In this document: one piece after another, positions 23,684 to 35,799 of the stretch | Numbering within the stretch: position 1 is the stretch's first letter | Layout: each line of letters begins with the position of its first letter | DNA from: Silene conica | Taxonomy: Eukaryota > Streptophyta > Magnoliopsida > Caryophyllales > Caryophyllaceae | NCBI GenBank assembly: GCA_029255685.2 | Contig: CM055312.2 | Span: 52,052,202 to 52,116,201, forward strand | Length of the DNA stretch: 64,000 nucleotides | Direction: 5' to 3' | Made by a program: the position numbers and the translations under genes | The notes under the pieces: model-generated | Databases searched by the model: none | The model's input: only the letters and a program-made list of their open reading frames with translations | Told to the model about the DNA's origin: nothing

Positions 23684-26600
23684 ATGTCTGCTGTTGCTGC
23701 GACTTTTTCCATATCCTTGTCTTCAACCTTCGTTTCACATCCAGGTTTTACCCTTTTCATCTCTTCCATGAAAAATTTTCATTTTAACCAACCTATTTAC
23801 TTCAACTTTCTTACTTTTCAAATTTCTTTATTGTTTTCAGGCTATAATTGGGGATCCAAGTCTATCACTGTCACGCCTTTGAGATTTAAGGAGGTGAGTA
23901 TTTTGCTCTTAGCCTTTTGCTTTTTTGCTTTTTTCTTGTTGTTGGTAATTTTCAAGTTTTACCGTAGATAAATCTCCTTCCGGCGGCAGAAAAAGTTTTA
24001 ATTTTTCAGTCCGTCTTGTGTCAGTCCAGCAGGACTTGTAAGTTCTTTGTACTCTTCATTAGTATGTTTAATACTGAACAAACATACAATAAAATAAATT
24101 AGCAGAAGCGAGAAAAGATCGTGAATATAACCCTCCAGCCATTGTTTATTGAATTCCTGAACAACTTTTCACAAATATCCGATTGTTAAAACCCGTCTCC
24201 GAATATCCGGTTGCTATAGTGTAAACTGATTACGGTTGCAAACCCTCACACTCACTAATTGGAGTATATTTTAGAGAGAGCAGATTATGGTGACCTTATT
24301 AATCAGAATGTGTTCCATTTATAGTGATCTTGCCATCAAAAATCACCGATACGATACGACTCGGCCGAGTTGTATCAGACTATCGCTCTACCGATACGAG
24401 ATATCACCCGAGAAATCAGCGAGATTCACCGTGATCCGCCCGCGATGACCGATTAAGGTCCGGTTATACCGCTACCGCGACTGCGACCGATACCGAGATT
24501 TAAAACCATGGTTGGAAACCTAGAGAAGTAAGTGGTAGTCAACTGAATGAAGTGGGGAGATAAAATAGGGCAGTTTGAGTCCATGATTTGACTGCCAAAA
24601 GCCCAAAATAATAAGATTTAGAAAAAAAAAACTGAAATTAATATTATGGTTAATAATATTACTTAATTATTTTATGTGAAAATGTAACATTCTCCTACTT
24701 AGCCCATTTAAGCAAGAGAGACTTCATATATGAATCATACCGACAAATTCTCTAGAGCGAGAATTAATCTTCCATGTATTACGATACACCTAGTCTCTCG
24801 CCACTCACACTTAACTTAATGAATAAACCATATGTTTACTCTAGGTCAAAACACAATGATATTTCTCAATAAAAAATAACCAAAAAACGTATGTATATAA
24901 TTAAAAGAGAAATATCCAACTAAATGAAAGGTTCAAAAAACATAATATAAATGACTGTATCACATTAAGGGACCAAGTCCCATATTCACTACATGACCCT
25001 TGAAACCCTTAGGTGGCATGCATTTAGTTAAGGGATCTGCAATCATCAATTCAGTGCTAATGTGTTCTATGATCACTTTCTTTTCCTGAACACGCTCTTT
25101 TATGGCCAAATACTTAATGTCGATGTGTTTACTTCGACTTCCACTTCTGTTATTCTTAGCCATAAATACCGCAGCTGAATTATCACAATACATTCGAATC
25201 GGCATACTAATAGAGTCAACAACTCTTAGCCCAGATATGAAACCTTTCAGCCAAACACCATGTGAGGTAGCCTTAAAACAAGAAACGAACCCGGCCTCCA
25301 TAGTAGAAGTGGCTGTCAATGTCTGCTTAGTACTCCTCCATGATACAGCTCGGTTAGCTAGCATAAACACATATCTTGATGTGGATTTTCGTGAATCATT
25401 GCAGCCAGCAAAGTCTGAGTCGGAATACTCCACCACATCAAGGCTATTTGTCCGTCTATACATAAGCATGTAATCTTTAGTACCCTGACGATATCTCAGC
25501 ACTTCCTTTGCAGCATGCCTGGGTTACTCTGATATCTGCCTAATGTTCCAACAACATATGCAATGTTAGGTCTGGTACAGAGCATACATATTGCTACCAA
25601 CAGCTAAGCATAAGGAACATTTTTCATTTATTCCCTTTCTAAATCATTCCTTGTGCACTAATTTAAACTGAATCGTTGACCTTTCACAATAGGTGCTACA
25701 CTTGGTGAACAATCTTTCATTCTAATTTTTCAAGCACTTTGTTGATATAGGCCTCCTGAGACAAGCCTAAAATGCCTCGGAATCTATCTCTATGGATCTT
25801 AATGCCAATGACATAAGATGCCTCACCCATATCTTTCATATTAAAGTTATTTGAAAGAAATTGTTTCAAATCATATAACAACCCCTTATCAATGATTGCA
25901 GCAAAATGTCATCCACGTATAACACAAGGAAACAAATCTTACTCGCACTAACTTTAAGGTATATACATTGATCCATGATATTTTCTTCAAAACCGAAAGA
26001 AGAAATTACTTCATAAAACTTTTTATACCACTGACGCAAGGCTTGTTTTAAACCGTATATGGATTTATTTAGCTTGCAAACCAAATGGTCACCGTCCTTA
26101 GAGGGGAATCATTCAGGTTGTTTCATGTAAACCTCTTCCTCTAAATTGCCATTAAGAAATGCCGTTTTCACATCCATCTGATGTAAGTATGTAACTCGAA
26201 ATTAAAATGAGCTACTAATGCCATGATAACTCGAAGAGAGTCTTTCTTTGATACATTTCTCCGTGTAGTCAATCCATTCTCTTTGAATAAACCCTTTAGC
26301 AACGAGTCTAGCCTTATTTCTCTCAATGTTGCTAAGTGAGTCCTTTTTAGTCTTAAAAACCCACTTACATCCAATGATTTTTACACCATTGGGAAACTCG
26401 ATGAGATCCCAAACTCGATTAGATGTCATAGAGTTCATCTCATCTTTCATAGCATTCATCCATAAGTTTGAATTTGTAGAACTTATGGCTTGTTAAAATG
26501 ACATAGGATCATTATCAGCTCTAAAAATTGCAATCCGATTCTTGTAGATATACTTCGTAGTCGTCGGGAATCGCCGATCTCCTTTCTCGAGTAGATTTTC

Positions 26601-29600
26601 TTAATGGAATTTGTTCAACCTTGCGGTGAAGCTTCATGTTGATCCTTTTCAGGTTCAACTTCTATAGTACTCTCATTGATCAAGTCATTCTCTAGAAATT
26701 TTGCATTTCTAGATTCCGCAATCCTAGTACTATGAGACGGACAATAGAACCTATTACCTTTGGATTTTTCGGCATATCCAATGAAATTCCCACTGATAGT
26801 CCTTGGTCTAGTTTCTTTTCTTGTGGGTTGTAAATTCTCACCTTGGACGGACATCCCCAAACGCGTATATGTTGCAAACTCGGTTTCCAACCTTTGAATA
26901 ACTCAAAAGGCGTCTTAGAGACGACCTTGAAAGGAACCCGATTTAATATATACACAGCCGTCTTTAGCGCATCAACCCACAAAAATGAAGGAAGTTTAAT
27001 ATTACGTCTCATACTACGCACCATCAATTAATGTCCGATTCCTTCTTTCCGCTACACCATTCTAATCCGGAGAACCAGGGCAACAATCCCATGCTCTTGA
27101 AGAAATTTAGCAAAAGGACCAAATGCTTGTCCATCCTCAGTATATCTACCGTACTACTCACCACCTCTATCTGATCTCACAATCTTAATGTGTTTATTAC
27201 ACTGTTTCTCTAGTTCAGCCTTAAAATTTTGAAAGACATCTAAAGCTTCGTCTTTGGAACGAAGTAAGTAAAGATACATATATCGTGAATAATCATCAAT
27301 AAAAGTAATAAAGTATTTCGGATCGTTAGCGTTCATTCCGGACAACATATATCTGTGTGTATGATCTCTAGTAGGCCAGAACTCCTCTTAGCATCTTTCT
27401 TAGATTTGTTAGTTTGCTTTTCCTTAATGTAACTAACACAAGTCTCAAAATCGGTAAAGTCTTAAGTACTAAGTACCCCTTCTTTTACCAATCTCTTGAC
27501 CATCTCAATGGAGATGTGTCCCAATCTCACATAGAGGACTCCTCATTTATAATCCTTCTTTTTAAACCAATATTAACATGCAAGTGGTATCATTTTGTAA
27601 ACAAAGATGATATAAATTATCAGACAAAATACCATTACCAATAACTTTGGAATTTCTGTAACCAGAGTCCATAAAATTAAAGAAAAATCCGACGGGTACA
27701 AGTCTAAGAACTGAAATTAAATTCTGAGCAAAATTCGAAACATAAAATGTCTTTCTCAAAACCAAAATAAAACCACTATTAAAAATTAAACTGAATGTCC
27801 CTACGGCCTTAACGTGCGAGCCTATCTTGTTGCCTAAATAGATAGAGTTTTCACTTGCCACTGGAAGGTTTGTCATACCCTGCAAGGTATTTGAAACATG
27901 AATTGTAGAACCAGAGTCAATCCACCAAGTATTATGATTAACATTGACCATATTAGATTCATAACAAACAAACACATGAAAATTACCTTTCTTTTTCAAC
28001 CAAGCCTTAAAACTTTTTCGCAGTCTTTCTTCATATGTCCCTTCTTTTTACAGAAGAAATATGCAAACTCCTTCTTAATGGTAGGCTCAGCTTGTATCTT
28101 ACCCTTTCCCTTGTCTTTATTGTGACCCTTAAACCTCTTACTGGATGATGCTTTATTAGTAGAGGTAGTAAGGTACACCTTTTCGCCTTTTTCCATCGAA
28201 AGCCTACCCTCCTCTTGAATACACATGGTCAATAATTCATTAAGTGACCACTTATCCTTATGTGTGTTGTAGGAGATCTTAAAGGGGGCATACTGTGACG
28301 AAAAACTGCACAATATGAAGTGTACTGAAAGTATCAGACATGGTAACTTCCAAAACCTTAAGTCGAGCTGCAATGTCCCTCATGCGCATGATGTAATCAC
28401 GCACCCCTTTAGTGACACTTAACTTTAAAGATATGAATTCCATAATCAAGGTGCTTGCAAGAGCCTTATCAGAAGTTTGAAATTGTTCGTCAATTGTCGT
28501 AATGAGATCCCTTACATTCGTGTGATGCTCAACGGAACCCCGAATACTAGAACTCAATTTAGTATTAATAAATAGCAAGCAAATACGGTTGAATTCGTCA
28601 CACTGATTGCGAGCATCAACTTCCTTAGGAGTGGTATCTTCAGTTACCTTAGGGGGTTCGTCATTAAGTATTGCATAATCAAAACGAATGAATCCCAAAT
28701 GCAACAAAATTCGTTCCTTCCAAACCTTGAAATTATATCACCAGTTAAATCAGTAATTTACATTTTGATATCATACGAACTACCAGGTAAAATTTCTACA
28801 AATTAATATATATATACATGCCTAGTAACAAAAATTGTGATAAAAATTAAATTGTAGAAATTTTTAACACAATTTTATCAAAATTGAGTAGACATTGGTG
28901 AGTTGTGATAAAGTTAAGTCTCAATTTTTATTACTAGGCATGCATATATATTAATTTGTAGAAATTTTAGTTGGTAGTTCGTATAATATTAAAATGGAAA
29001 TTCCTACTGGTGATATAATTTCAAGGTTTGAAGGAAAGAATTTTATTGCATCTGAGATTCATTCGTTTTGATTATGCTATACTTAATAACGAACCCCCTA
29101 AGGTAACTGAAGATACCACTCCTAAGGAAGTTGATGCTCGTAATAAGTGGGACCAACCGTATTTGCTTGCTATTTATTAAAACTAAATTGAGTGCTAGTA
29201 TTTGGGGTTCCTTTTAGCATCACACGAATGTAAGGGATCTCATTAAGGCAATTGATGAACAATTTCAAACTTCTGATAAGGCTCTTGCAAGCACCTTGAT
29301 TATGAAATTCACATCTTTAAAGTTAAGTGCCACTAAAGGGGTGCGTGATTACATTATGCGCATGAGGGACATTGCAGCTCGACTTAAGGTTTTGGAAGTT
29401 AACATGTCTGATAATTTTATTGTACACTTCATATTGTGCAGTCTTCCGTCACAGTATGCCCCCTTTAAGATCTCCTACAACACCCATAAAGATAAATGGT
29501 CACTTAATGAATTGTTGGCCATGTGTGTTCAAGAGGAGGGTAGGCTTTCGATGGAAGAAGGCGAAAAGATGAACCTTACTATCTCTACTGATAAAGCATC

Positions 29601-32600
29601 ATCCAGTAAGAGGTTTAAGGGTCACAATAAAGACAAGGGAAAGGGTAAGATACCAGCTGAGCCTACCATTAAGAAGGAGTCTGTATGTTTCTTCTGTAAA
29701 AAGAAGGGACATGTGAAGAAAGACTGCGAAAAGTTTAAGGCTTGTTTGAAAAAGAAAGGTAATTTTGATGCGTTGGTTATGAATCTAATATGGTCAATGT
29801 TAATATACTACTTGGTGGATTGACTCTGGTACTACAATTCATATTTCAAATACCTTGCAGGGTATGACAAACCTTCGGAAACCAGTGGCAAGTGAAAGAT
29901 CTATCTATTCAGGCAACAAGATAGGCTTGCACGTTGAGGCCGTGGGGACATGCAGTTTAATTTTAAGTAGTGGTTTTATTTTGGTTTTGGAAAAGACATT
30001 TTATGTTTTGAATTTTGCTCAGAATTTAATTTCAGTTCCTAGACTTGTACCTTTCAGATTTTCCTTTAATTTTATGGACTCTGGTTTCAGTATTTACAGA
30101 AATTCCAAAGATAATTTATACACTGTATATAGACCGAACAACAGAAAGACCCAATGAATAATATGTCAACATGTGGGGTCAAACAAATTTGATTTCAGAA
30201 TTTTAAGAAGCAATATGGATGGGCAAATGACCATGTATATATTGTTTGATAGTACAACTTGTCCATATAAAACCGACCTACAAATTTAAAAAAAATTATA
30301 TGCGCATAAACAATTCACAAAAATAAATAAATAAATAATACTATATAGTTCATCTTCAACCTTTTGTCATTAAATTATGCTCAAGATCCATTTCCCAGTA
30401 TGCACATACATGAAATCAGAATATACAGTTCATAAATTATGCGCATACATGAACCATTTCGCATATTTAAAACATAATTTCAACGGAAACGAAACTACAG
30501 ATTCAAAAGCAAGCTATGGAAACCGAAAATCGGAAAAACAACAAACAAGACAGAGGCGATTACCAAAGCTCTCATACCAAATGTAAGTTCTTTATGCTCT
30601 TAATTAGTATGTTTAATTACTGAACAAACATACAATAAAATAAATTAGCGTAAGCGATAAAAAAATCGAGAATATAAACCTCCAGTCATTGTTTATTGAA
30701 TTCCTGAACAACTTTTCACAAATATCCGATTGTTAAACCCGTCTCCGAATATCCCGTTGCTATAGTGATTACGGTTCCAAACCTTCACACTCGCTAATTT
30801 AGATGTAGTATATTTAAGAGAGAGCAGATTTTGGTGACCTTATTAATGAGAATATGTGTTCCATTTATCCCGTTGCCATTAAAAATCAGTTGGAAACCTA
30901 GAGAAGTAAGTGTTAGTCAACTAAATGAAGTGGGGAGATAAAATAGGGCAGTTTGTGTCCATGATTTGACTATCAAAATAATGGGCCACAAAATAGGGTT
31001 TCAAAAAAAAAACTTAAATTAATATTATGGGTAATAATATTACTTAATTATTTTATATGAAAATTTAACAGGACTTACACCCAAGCCATTATAATATTCT
31101 ATTTTGGTGGATTTTCTTTAGGTGTCAGGAGACGGTCCTCCGGTAGGAATTTTTCACATAGTAAAAAGGGGAACATATAGTCCCTTTTTTTGTATTTTGT
31201 TGTGATGTACTATATGCTTTGGGAATTATTTTGTTAGTGAATGGTTTTTAGTTGATGGTAGGATGTACAGTAATTTGCTTGAAATTTGGTGATGTGTGAT
31301 AATATTGTGAATTCCTCAGCCGGCTGAGAGCATAAATGATATCCTACCAGATTCATATTGCCTCTTTTACCCATGGATTGCTCCACCTAGGGCGCGGGAT
31401 TCCTGTGCAAGGGCCTTCATCATTAAACTCAAAATGGGACAATATAAAAGGGATAAATAAAAGTTAGTACAATAATCAGACTATACACTAAATACATCTT
31501 AGAAGAGGATGTCCATGGACTACTCACTATTCTATTCTCCTTGTGGAAATAAAATGTGCAATATTCCTGTAAAGCCGCGAGGAACAAGTAGTCACAACTC
31601 ACAACTGATACCCTCTTGCTTCCAAAAGATGAACAAAAAAGTGAATTCGTTTCACTGTTAGATTACTTTATCTATGGAAACTTTTGTCGAATTTGCATTT
31701 GAATCCCGTGGTTATTCAGTTTTCAAGTTTTGCTTTATCGGTTTTCAAGCTGATTATTAGAGGAAGTCAACAGGGTTTGTAGGATGGAATCCATCTTGTA
31801 GACAGATACATATTAGTTGAATTCTGCTGCATGTCTATTTATGTCTTCAATTTTCTGGCAGTTCATTCTGTGTACACTCTGCTAACCTGGCTGTGAAACT
31901 AGAATAAATATGGCTAGTCTGCATCATCTCTTAATGTGTGTAATAATTTGTATAACCCTTAAATTCCTGTTTGTTCATCCTCTTATTGTGCAATGGTGCA
32001 GACACGTGTAAGAAGAGCTGGAGCTGCTGTTGTAGCGAAGTTTGACTTGAAGCCTCCGCCATATCCATTTGTAAGATTCTGGTTATGCTACTTACAACTT
32101 GTTTTTTCTAATTTACTTCTTTGATACTCCCATGGCTTTGAGCTCTGAAAGTATGCATTCCTGTAAAGGAGTGAAATTGTTTTTTTCATTTATGATCATT
32201 TGAACAGGATCTGTGTGGCTTAATTTACCGGATTTGATATGCTGTTTTGACTTCTTTTAAGAGTGTTCTAAATTTATAGTTAAGAGAGGAACATCAAGTT
32301 GTTCTATAGGCAATTATGACATTTCATTAATGAGAATATGTACCCTTGACAAAAGAGAGATGGGTGTAACCGTGTAACGGTTAGGTGGAGTTCTTGGTTA
32401 GGTTTTATCACATTTTCTATACTTAGCATGTAGTCAATTTTAGTCACAGTATTCTCATATATTTGTTGAAATTAGCTGTTTTGGTGAATTTTTTGCGGTC
32501 AGGCTTTTCATACACCATATTTTTCCCGGTGAGGAGCTTTGAAAGAGTAGTCTATGGGTTTGATATTTCACCACCACCCCACTAGAGAAGCAGACATGGA

Positions 32601-35045
32601 GCTTAAACATCAGGAACTGATCCATGTTGTGTAACATGGGATCCCAGAATACCATTTCTTAATTTTTGGGGTAAAACTGTTGTAAGGGTTTTTCTACATG
32701 GCACCCTCCTAATTTTTTGAATTCTCTATGGGATCCCAGAATACCATTTCTTAATTTTGTTGGGGTAAAATTTCCACTGATACTCCTAAATTTAACGGAT
32801 ACTTCTTAAAATACATTAAATGCTCTAATCTGTCTCGTTTAAATGTTCAGTTTATGCACTTTCTAATGATTTTTAATAATTTGTCAGACCATTACCATAA
32901 ATATCATATACTCGCTCATAAACATATTTTCTTTACATAATCTAACTGTTTAAAAACTCGATTTCTAGTGATTTGAGTTTTTTAAGAACTATTTACTAAG
33001 TTTAGAGGTACCACTTACCGGTAATGTTGATAAAAGACAAGGGGTACAATGTAGAGAAACCCAAATTTTAAAGGGTTATTTCATAGGGATGATCCAACCT
33101 ATGTCCCATCTTCTCATATTAATCCATACTAACGATTAACTAAGAAAAATCCAACCTATAACCTCATTTAACTTTCATTGAACTTTGACTATTTCTAAAC
33201 TCTTATTATCGGTAGGTTAGCATGTCACCTTCACTTACTTTTTGTCCAGGAAGAAGGAAAAACAAAAGGTAAGTCAAGGTGATGTGCTTGCTTATCGAAA
33301 ATAAGAGTTCAAAAATAGACAAAGTTCAATGAAAGATAATTGAGGTCATAGGTTGGATTTTTCTCAGTTAATCGTTAGTAGAGATTAATATGAGAAGATG
33401 AGGTATAGGTTGGATTATTCCTATGAGATAACTCAATTTTAAATATGCAGTTTTTGTAAAAGTGCCTTGAGAAAGTTTCAATATGATCCCGTAGACAATT
33501 ATCTCTGGGTTTGCCAATTAACATGAACTGCTAGTCAGTGGGACTAGCTGCCAGTGGGATTCATATCATACATTATTATGAAGCGCAGCTGAAGCTTAAA
33601 GTACAGTTGTTGACTCGTGATTTTCTAATGGTAGATACTTTCATATTGAAACAAAAAATTTCTTTTTGTATTATAGGATGCCTTGGAGCCTCACATGAGT
33701 AAACAGACTTTTGAGTTTCATTGGGGGAAGCATCACAGAGCATATGTGGATAACCTGAACAAACAAATTGTTGGAACAGAGTTAGATGGAATGTCACTTG
33801 AAGACGTAGTGAGTGTAACATATAATGAAGGTGACATGCTTCCATCTTTCAATAATGCAGCACAGGTATACACATATATATTCTCTTATTGACACGCTTT
33901 TACTGTAAAATTGTCAATTTAATTTGTTCGCATTTTCTATTTAGGCTTGGAACCACGAGTTCTTTTGGGAGTCGATGAAACCTGGTGGCGGGGGGAAGCC
34001 ATCTGGAGAACTTTTGGCTCAAATTGAGAAAGATTTTGGTTCTTTTGAAGCATTTGTTACAGAATTCAAGTCTGCTGCTGCCACGCAATTTGGTTCTGGT
34101 TGGGCTTGGCTTGCTTGTGAGTTATTTATATCCAAAACTTACTGGACGTGAATTAACTTGTTAAATCTGCATGGCTTTGCCACGTCTTTTATCCATAATT
34201 GTATGACATTATTTTAGACGGTTTAAGTTTCATTTTCAAAAAAGATTTTTGAAGGAAAACTATCTTTAGCATCGTTACAAATTGCTTTCACAACATTATA
34301 CATTTCAGTTTCATTCATGATATTAGCTTATCTTTTGAGAGACACTGAAGGTTTATGCGCGTCTCTCAAATGTAAGAACGACCCAGTGGCCTTTAGAAAA
34401 TTCAAAGAAAAGAGAAGTAACAGAGGGAGTACCTAGCTTTCTCAGAATGTGATTTTTTACTTTTTACAAAGTTTTGTGTATTTTTGACTGCAGACAAAAC
34501 GGATAAGTTGGATGTGGGTAATGCGGTAAACCCTAAACCGTCTGAAGATGACAAAAAGCTTGTGATTGTTAAGACGCCCAATGCTGTAAATCCTCTTGTT
34601 TGGGGTTATAATGTGAGTATCGTGTATCATTTAAAGGCGTGTTTTATACAGACTTTTCGGTTTTCTCGTCCATTATATATACTTTCCTCTCTGATCTATG
34701 GTTTGTATATCATCCAGCCTCTTCTGACCATTGATGTTTGGGAGCATGCATATTACTTGGACTACCAGGTAAGGCGGGTTTCTGAAAATCATACTCTCTT
34801 GAGAAATCTCGATATTCCTCCAAAAATTTTTTACGTGAAACGAAAGGGATGAAAGAAAGGAAGAAGACATGTTATAACTATAAGCTTACCTCAATACTTA
34901 ATAACTTGGTAATTTGTTTTCTGCCCTGCTGCTTTTCTTTTGGCAGAATCGAAGGCCTGATTACATCTCAATTTTCATGGAGAGTCTTGTTTCCTGGGAT
35001 GCAGTTAGTGCGAGATATGAGACCGCCAAGGCAACTGCTGCTTAG
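23684..35045 (+). CDS. FSD: Chloroplast iron superoxide dismutase
   Basis: It converts superoxide to oxygen and hydrogen peroxide in plastids. Coding exons by frame and GT-AG sites: 23684-23744, 23841-23893, 32002-32070, 33677-33865, 33945-34116, 34494-34612, 34718-34768, 34947-35045. They join in frame to 270 residues, the usual size of a plastid FeSOD precursor. The first 50 or so residues, rich in Ser/Thr/Ala/Arg, look like a transit peptide. Iron ligands: H76 (FEFHWGKHH), H128 (AWNHEFFWE), D227 and H231 ([10 protein letters not shown]). The insert [19 protein letters not shown] is shared with most plant FeSODs and FSD2 of Arabidopsis; the ending AKATAA resembles FSD1, so I do not fix the subtype. 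Intron 2 is 8.1 kb because of Copia G. A 21-nt microexon may add seven residues. The frame is complete, with no break seen. Confidence 0.96.
24037..24689 (-). repeat. 3' LTR of Copia G
   Basis: The LTR reads TGTTACATTTTC... to ...GAACTTACA on the minus strand. The sequence to its right, AGTAGGAGAA on the minus strand, is the polypurine tract. It is longer than its partner by a 165-bp insertion at 24346-24510. Confidence 0.9.
24346..24510. other. 165-bp insertion in Copia G LTR
   Basis: The segment is absent from the partner LTR, where AAAATCA joins GTTGGAAACC directly. It has repeated CCGATAC motifs near both ends, is richer in G+C than its host, and ends TTTAAAACCATG. I do not recognise the family; no clear target duplication is seen. 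Confidence 0.6.
24960..27595 (-). pseudogene. Pol remnant of Copia G (INT, RT, RNase H)
   Basis: On the minus strand, integrase pieces ([43 protein letters not shown]) come first at about 27350-26700. Reverse transcriptase follows at 26460-25870 ([43 protein letters not shown]). RNase H is at 25502-24960 ([43 protein letters not shown]). The order and motifs are those of Copia pol. It is a decayed fossil with many breaks and makes no protein. Confidence 0.88.
27595..28838 (-). pseudogene. Gag-protease remnant of Copia G, minus-strand copy
   Basis: The part nearest pol (27562-28000) encodes the protease and pre-integrase segment with [13 protein letters not shown]. The part at 27996-28720 encodes UBN2-type gag with a CCHC knuckle ([11 protein letters not shown]). 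This copy is collinear with pol and so is the original one. It also forms the left arm of the inverted duplication. It is broken. Confidence 0.85.
28921..30125 (+). pseudogene. Inverted second gag-protease copy in Copia G
   Basis: This stretch is the reverse complement of 27595-28838, separated from it by about 80 nt. It encodes the same gag ([31 protein letters not shown]) and protease start on the plus strand, opposite to the element's orientation. The two arms differ by scattered substitutions and short indels, so the duplication is not recent. A rearrangement during reverse transcription, or insertion of a second copy, could explain it. It too is a fossil. Confidence 0.85.
30566..30580 (-). 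other. Primer-binding site of Copia G
   Basis: On the minus strand the base after the LTR leads into TTGGTATGAGAGC, one base off the usual TGGTATCAGAGC complement of methionine tRNA. It lies beside the right-hand LTR and fixes the element's orientation. Confidence 0.75.
30582..31070 (-). repeat. 5' LTR of Copia G
   Basis: The 489-bp LTR mirrors 24037-24689 without the 165-bp insert. It ends TTTAACA on the plus strand, before the GGACT duplication. Confidence 0.9.
31122..31142 (+). CDS. FSD: Candidate 21-nt microexon of the FeSOD gene
   Basis: A pyrimidine-rich acceptor (TTTTCTTTAG) at 31112-31121 and a donor (GTAGGA) at 31143 bracket 21 nt that read VSGDGPP in frame with both neighbours: exon 2 ends on a codon boundary and exon 3 starts on one. 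It would lengthen the region between transit peptide and mature enzyme from 270 to 277 residues in all. Microexons are easily missed. Chance occurrence of the two sites cannot be excluded. Confidence 0.5.
31143..32001 (+). other. FSD: Remainder of FeSOD intron 2
   Basis: The sequence between the candidate microexon and exon 3 is T-rich, intron-like and ends GGTGCAG. I see no other gene, repeat or structured element in it. Confidence 0.6.
32690..33067. mobile_element. Short TIR element in FeSOD intron 3
   Basis: The left end GGGTTTTTCTACATGGCACC and right end (reverse complement GGGTTTCTCTACATTGTACC) are inverted repeats. A 40-bp direct repeat (ATGGGATCCCAGAATACC and onward) occurs at 32636 and 32729, so the left side has been locally duplicated. 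Its unit TCTACAT-G-ACCCC resembles those at 21245 and 38586. No exact target duplication is found. Confidence 0.5.
33073..33434. mobile_element. MULE-type MITE in FeSOD intron 3
   Basis: The 362-bp element consists almost wholly of two inverted arms of about 165 bp (GGGTTATTTCATAGGGATGA against the complement of its right end). A short spacer at about 33240-33265 separates them. It is flanked by the 9-bp direct repeat AATTTTAAA (33064-33072 and 33435-33443), the duplication length of Mutator-like elements. It has no coding capacity. Confidence 0.82.
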
Positions 35046-35480
35046 GAAAGTTGAGCAAAATAGTGAGTACTAAATACCAATACATCATAAATGTAGAATG
35101 GATTAAAGGTTTATTTTGATACTGATTACCTGATAATTAAAGAAATAACTTGATACATCATTAATGCAGTTGTAAGTTTGTCATAAATTGGTAACCTTCA
35201 AACCTATATTGAGTGGGTGCGATGTCTTGGTCTGGACACAAGACGATTTCAAACCAGATATATTTTTTCTTGTTTTATTTTTTCATAGCGGTTGTGTCTG
35301 AGTTATTTTCTGCTATACTCCGTATTTGACAGGCATGAATGGTGAAAAGCTTCTGTTTGAGGGTCTTATATGCAGCTTCAAAATACTGATGAGCCGTAAG
35401 TTTCTGTTTGCTGGTTGTGAGTGTAAAAGCTGTACTGTCGCTTGTAACATAGCTTTCAATTTAATAATGTCTACCAGTTC
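35046..35480 (+). other. FSD: FeSOD 3' UTR and downstream
   Basis: After the stop at 35043-35045, a donor-like site (TAG|TGAGTAC region near 35065) and an acceptor (TTTGACAG at 35331) would allow a 3' UTR intron. AATTTAATAATG near 35460 could serve as a polyadenylation region. None of this is certain without transcripts. Confidence 0.35.
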
Positions 35481-35599
35481 AAATAAGACTTGTTACTTTT
35501 GGTAAGAAGAATAGCTAAAAGTTGAGAATATTGACGGCTATTGGTTTACGTAACTTGCTATATCTTGTGCATCTGATTTGAAACCTCGAAAATATGGGT

Positions 35600-35790
35600 G
35601 GTTGATAACTCCATTGGCTAGAGGTTGATCTATATGGTTTAGTTAGAGGTGTTGAGTTCGATGTCCTCAGAATAAAGCCATGTTAAAGCTCGGCCATGTT
35701 AAGGAAATTTGTGCCACCCTTGTGGTGCTACACGTCTCGGATCCGAAGACTTGGGTGGTGCGGTGTGTATCAAAACAACGTTGATTAGTG
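35600..35790 (+). mobile_element. Possible tRNA-derived SINE
   Basis: TTGGCTAGAGG (35614-35624) fits a polymerase III A box and GTTCGATGTCC (35656-35666), about 40 bp on, fits a B box. The rest contains CGTCTCGGATCCGAAGACTT and ends near CGGTGTGTATCAAAACA. There is no long A or T tail and no clear target duplication. The paired boxes are the only support. Confidence 0.4.
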
Positions 35791-35799
35791 CCGCCTAAT

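Larger units (their letters stand above)
24037..31070 (-). mobile_element. Old Copia retrotransposon G in FeSOD intron 2
   Basis: The element is 7,034 bp, flanked by the exact duplication GGACT (24032-24036 and 31071-31075). It reads on the minus strand: the 5' LTR is on the right (30582-31070), a tRNA-Met primer site lies beside it, and the 3' LTR is on the left (24037-24689). The pol region carries many breaks (ten or so). The gag-protease portion is present twice, in opposite orientations around about 28880. LTRs differ at roughly 6-8% of sites by eye, so the insertion is some millions of years old. It lies antisense to the gene, which is common for tolerated intronic insertions. Confidence 0.92.

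Noticed and set aside
33683-33892. 69-residue frame starting at an internal Met of FeSOD
   Set aside because: This is exon 4 read into intron 4; the true start is the transit-peptide Met at 23684.
34484-34852. 122-residue frame at FeSOD exon 6
   Set aside because: It runs through exon 6, an intron and exon 7; the spliced FeSOD model explains the coding parts.
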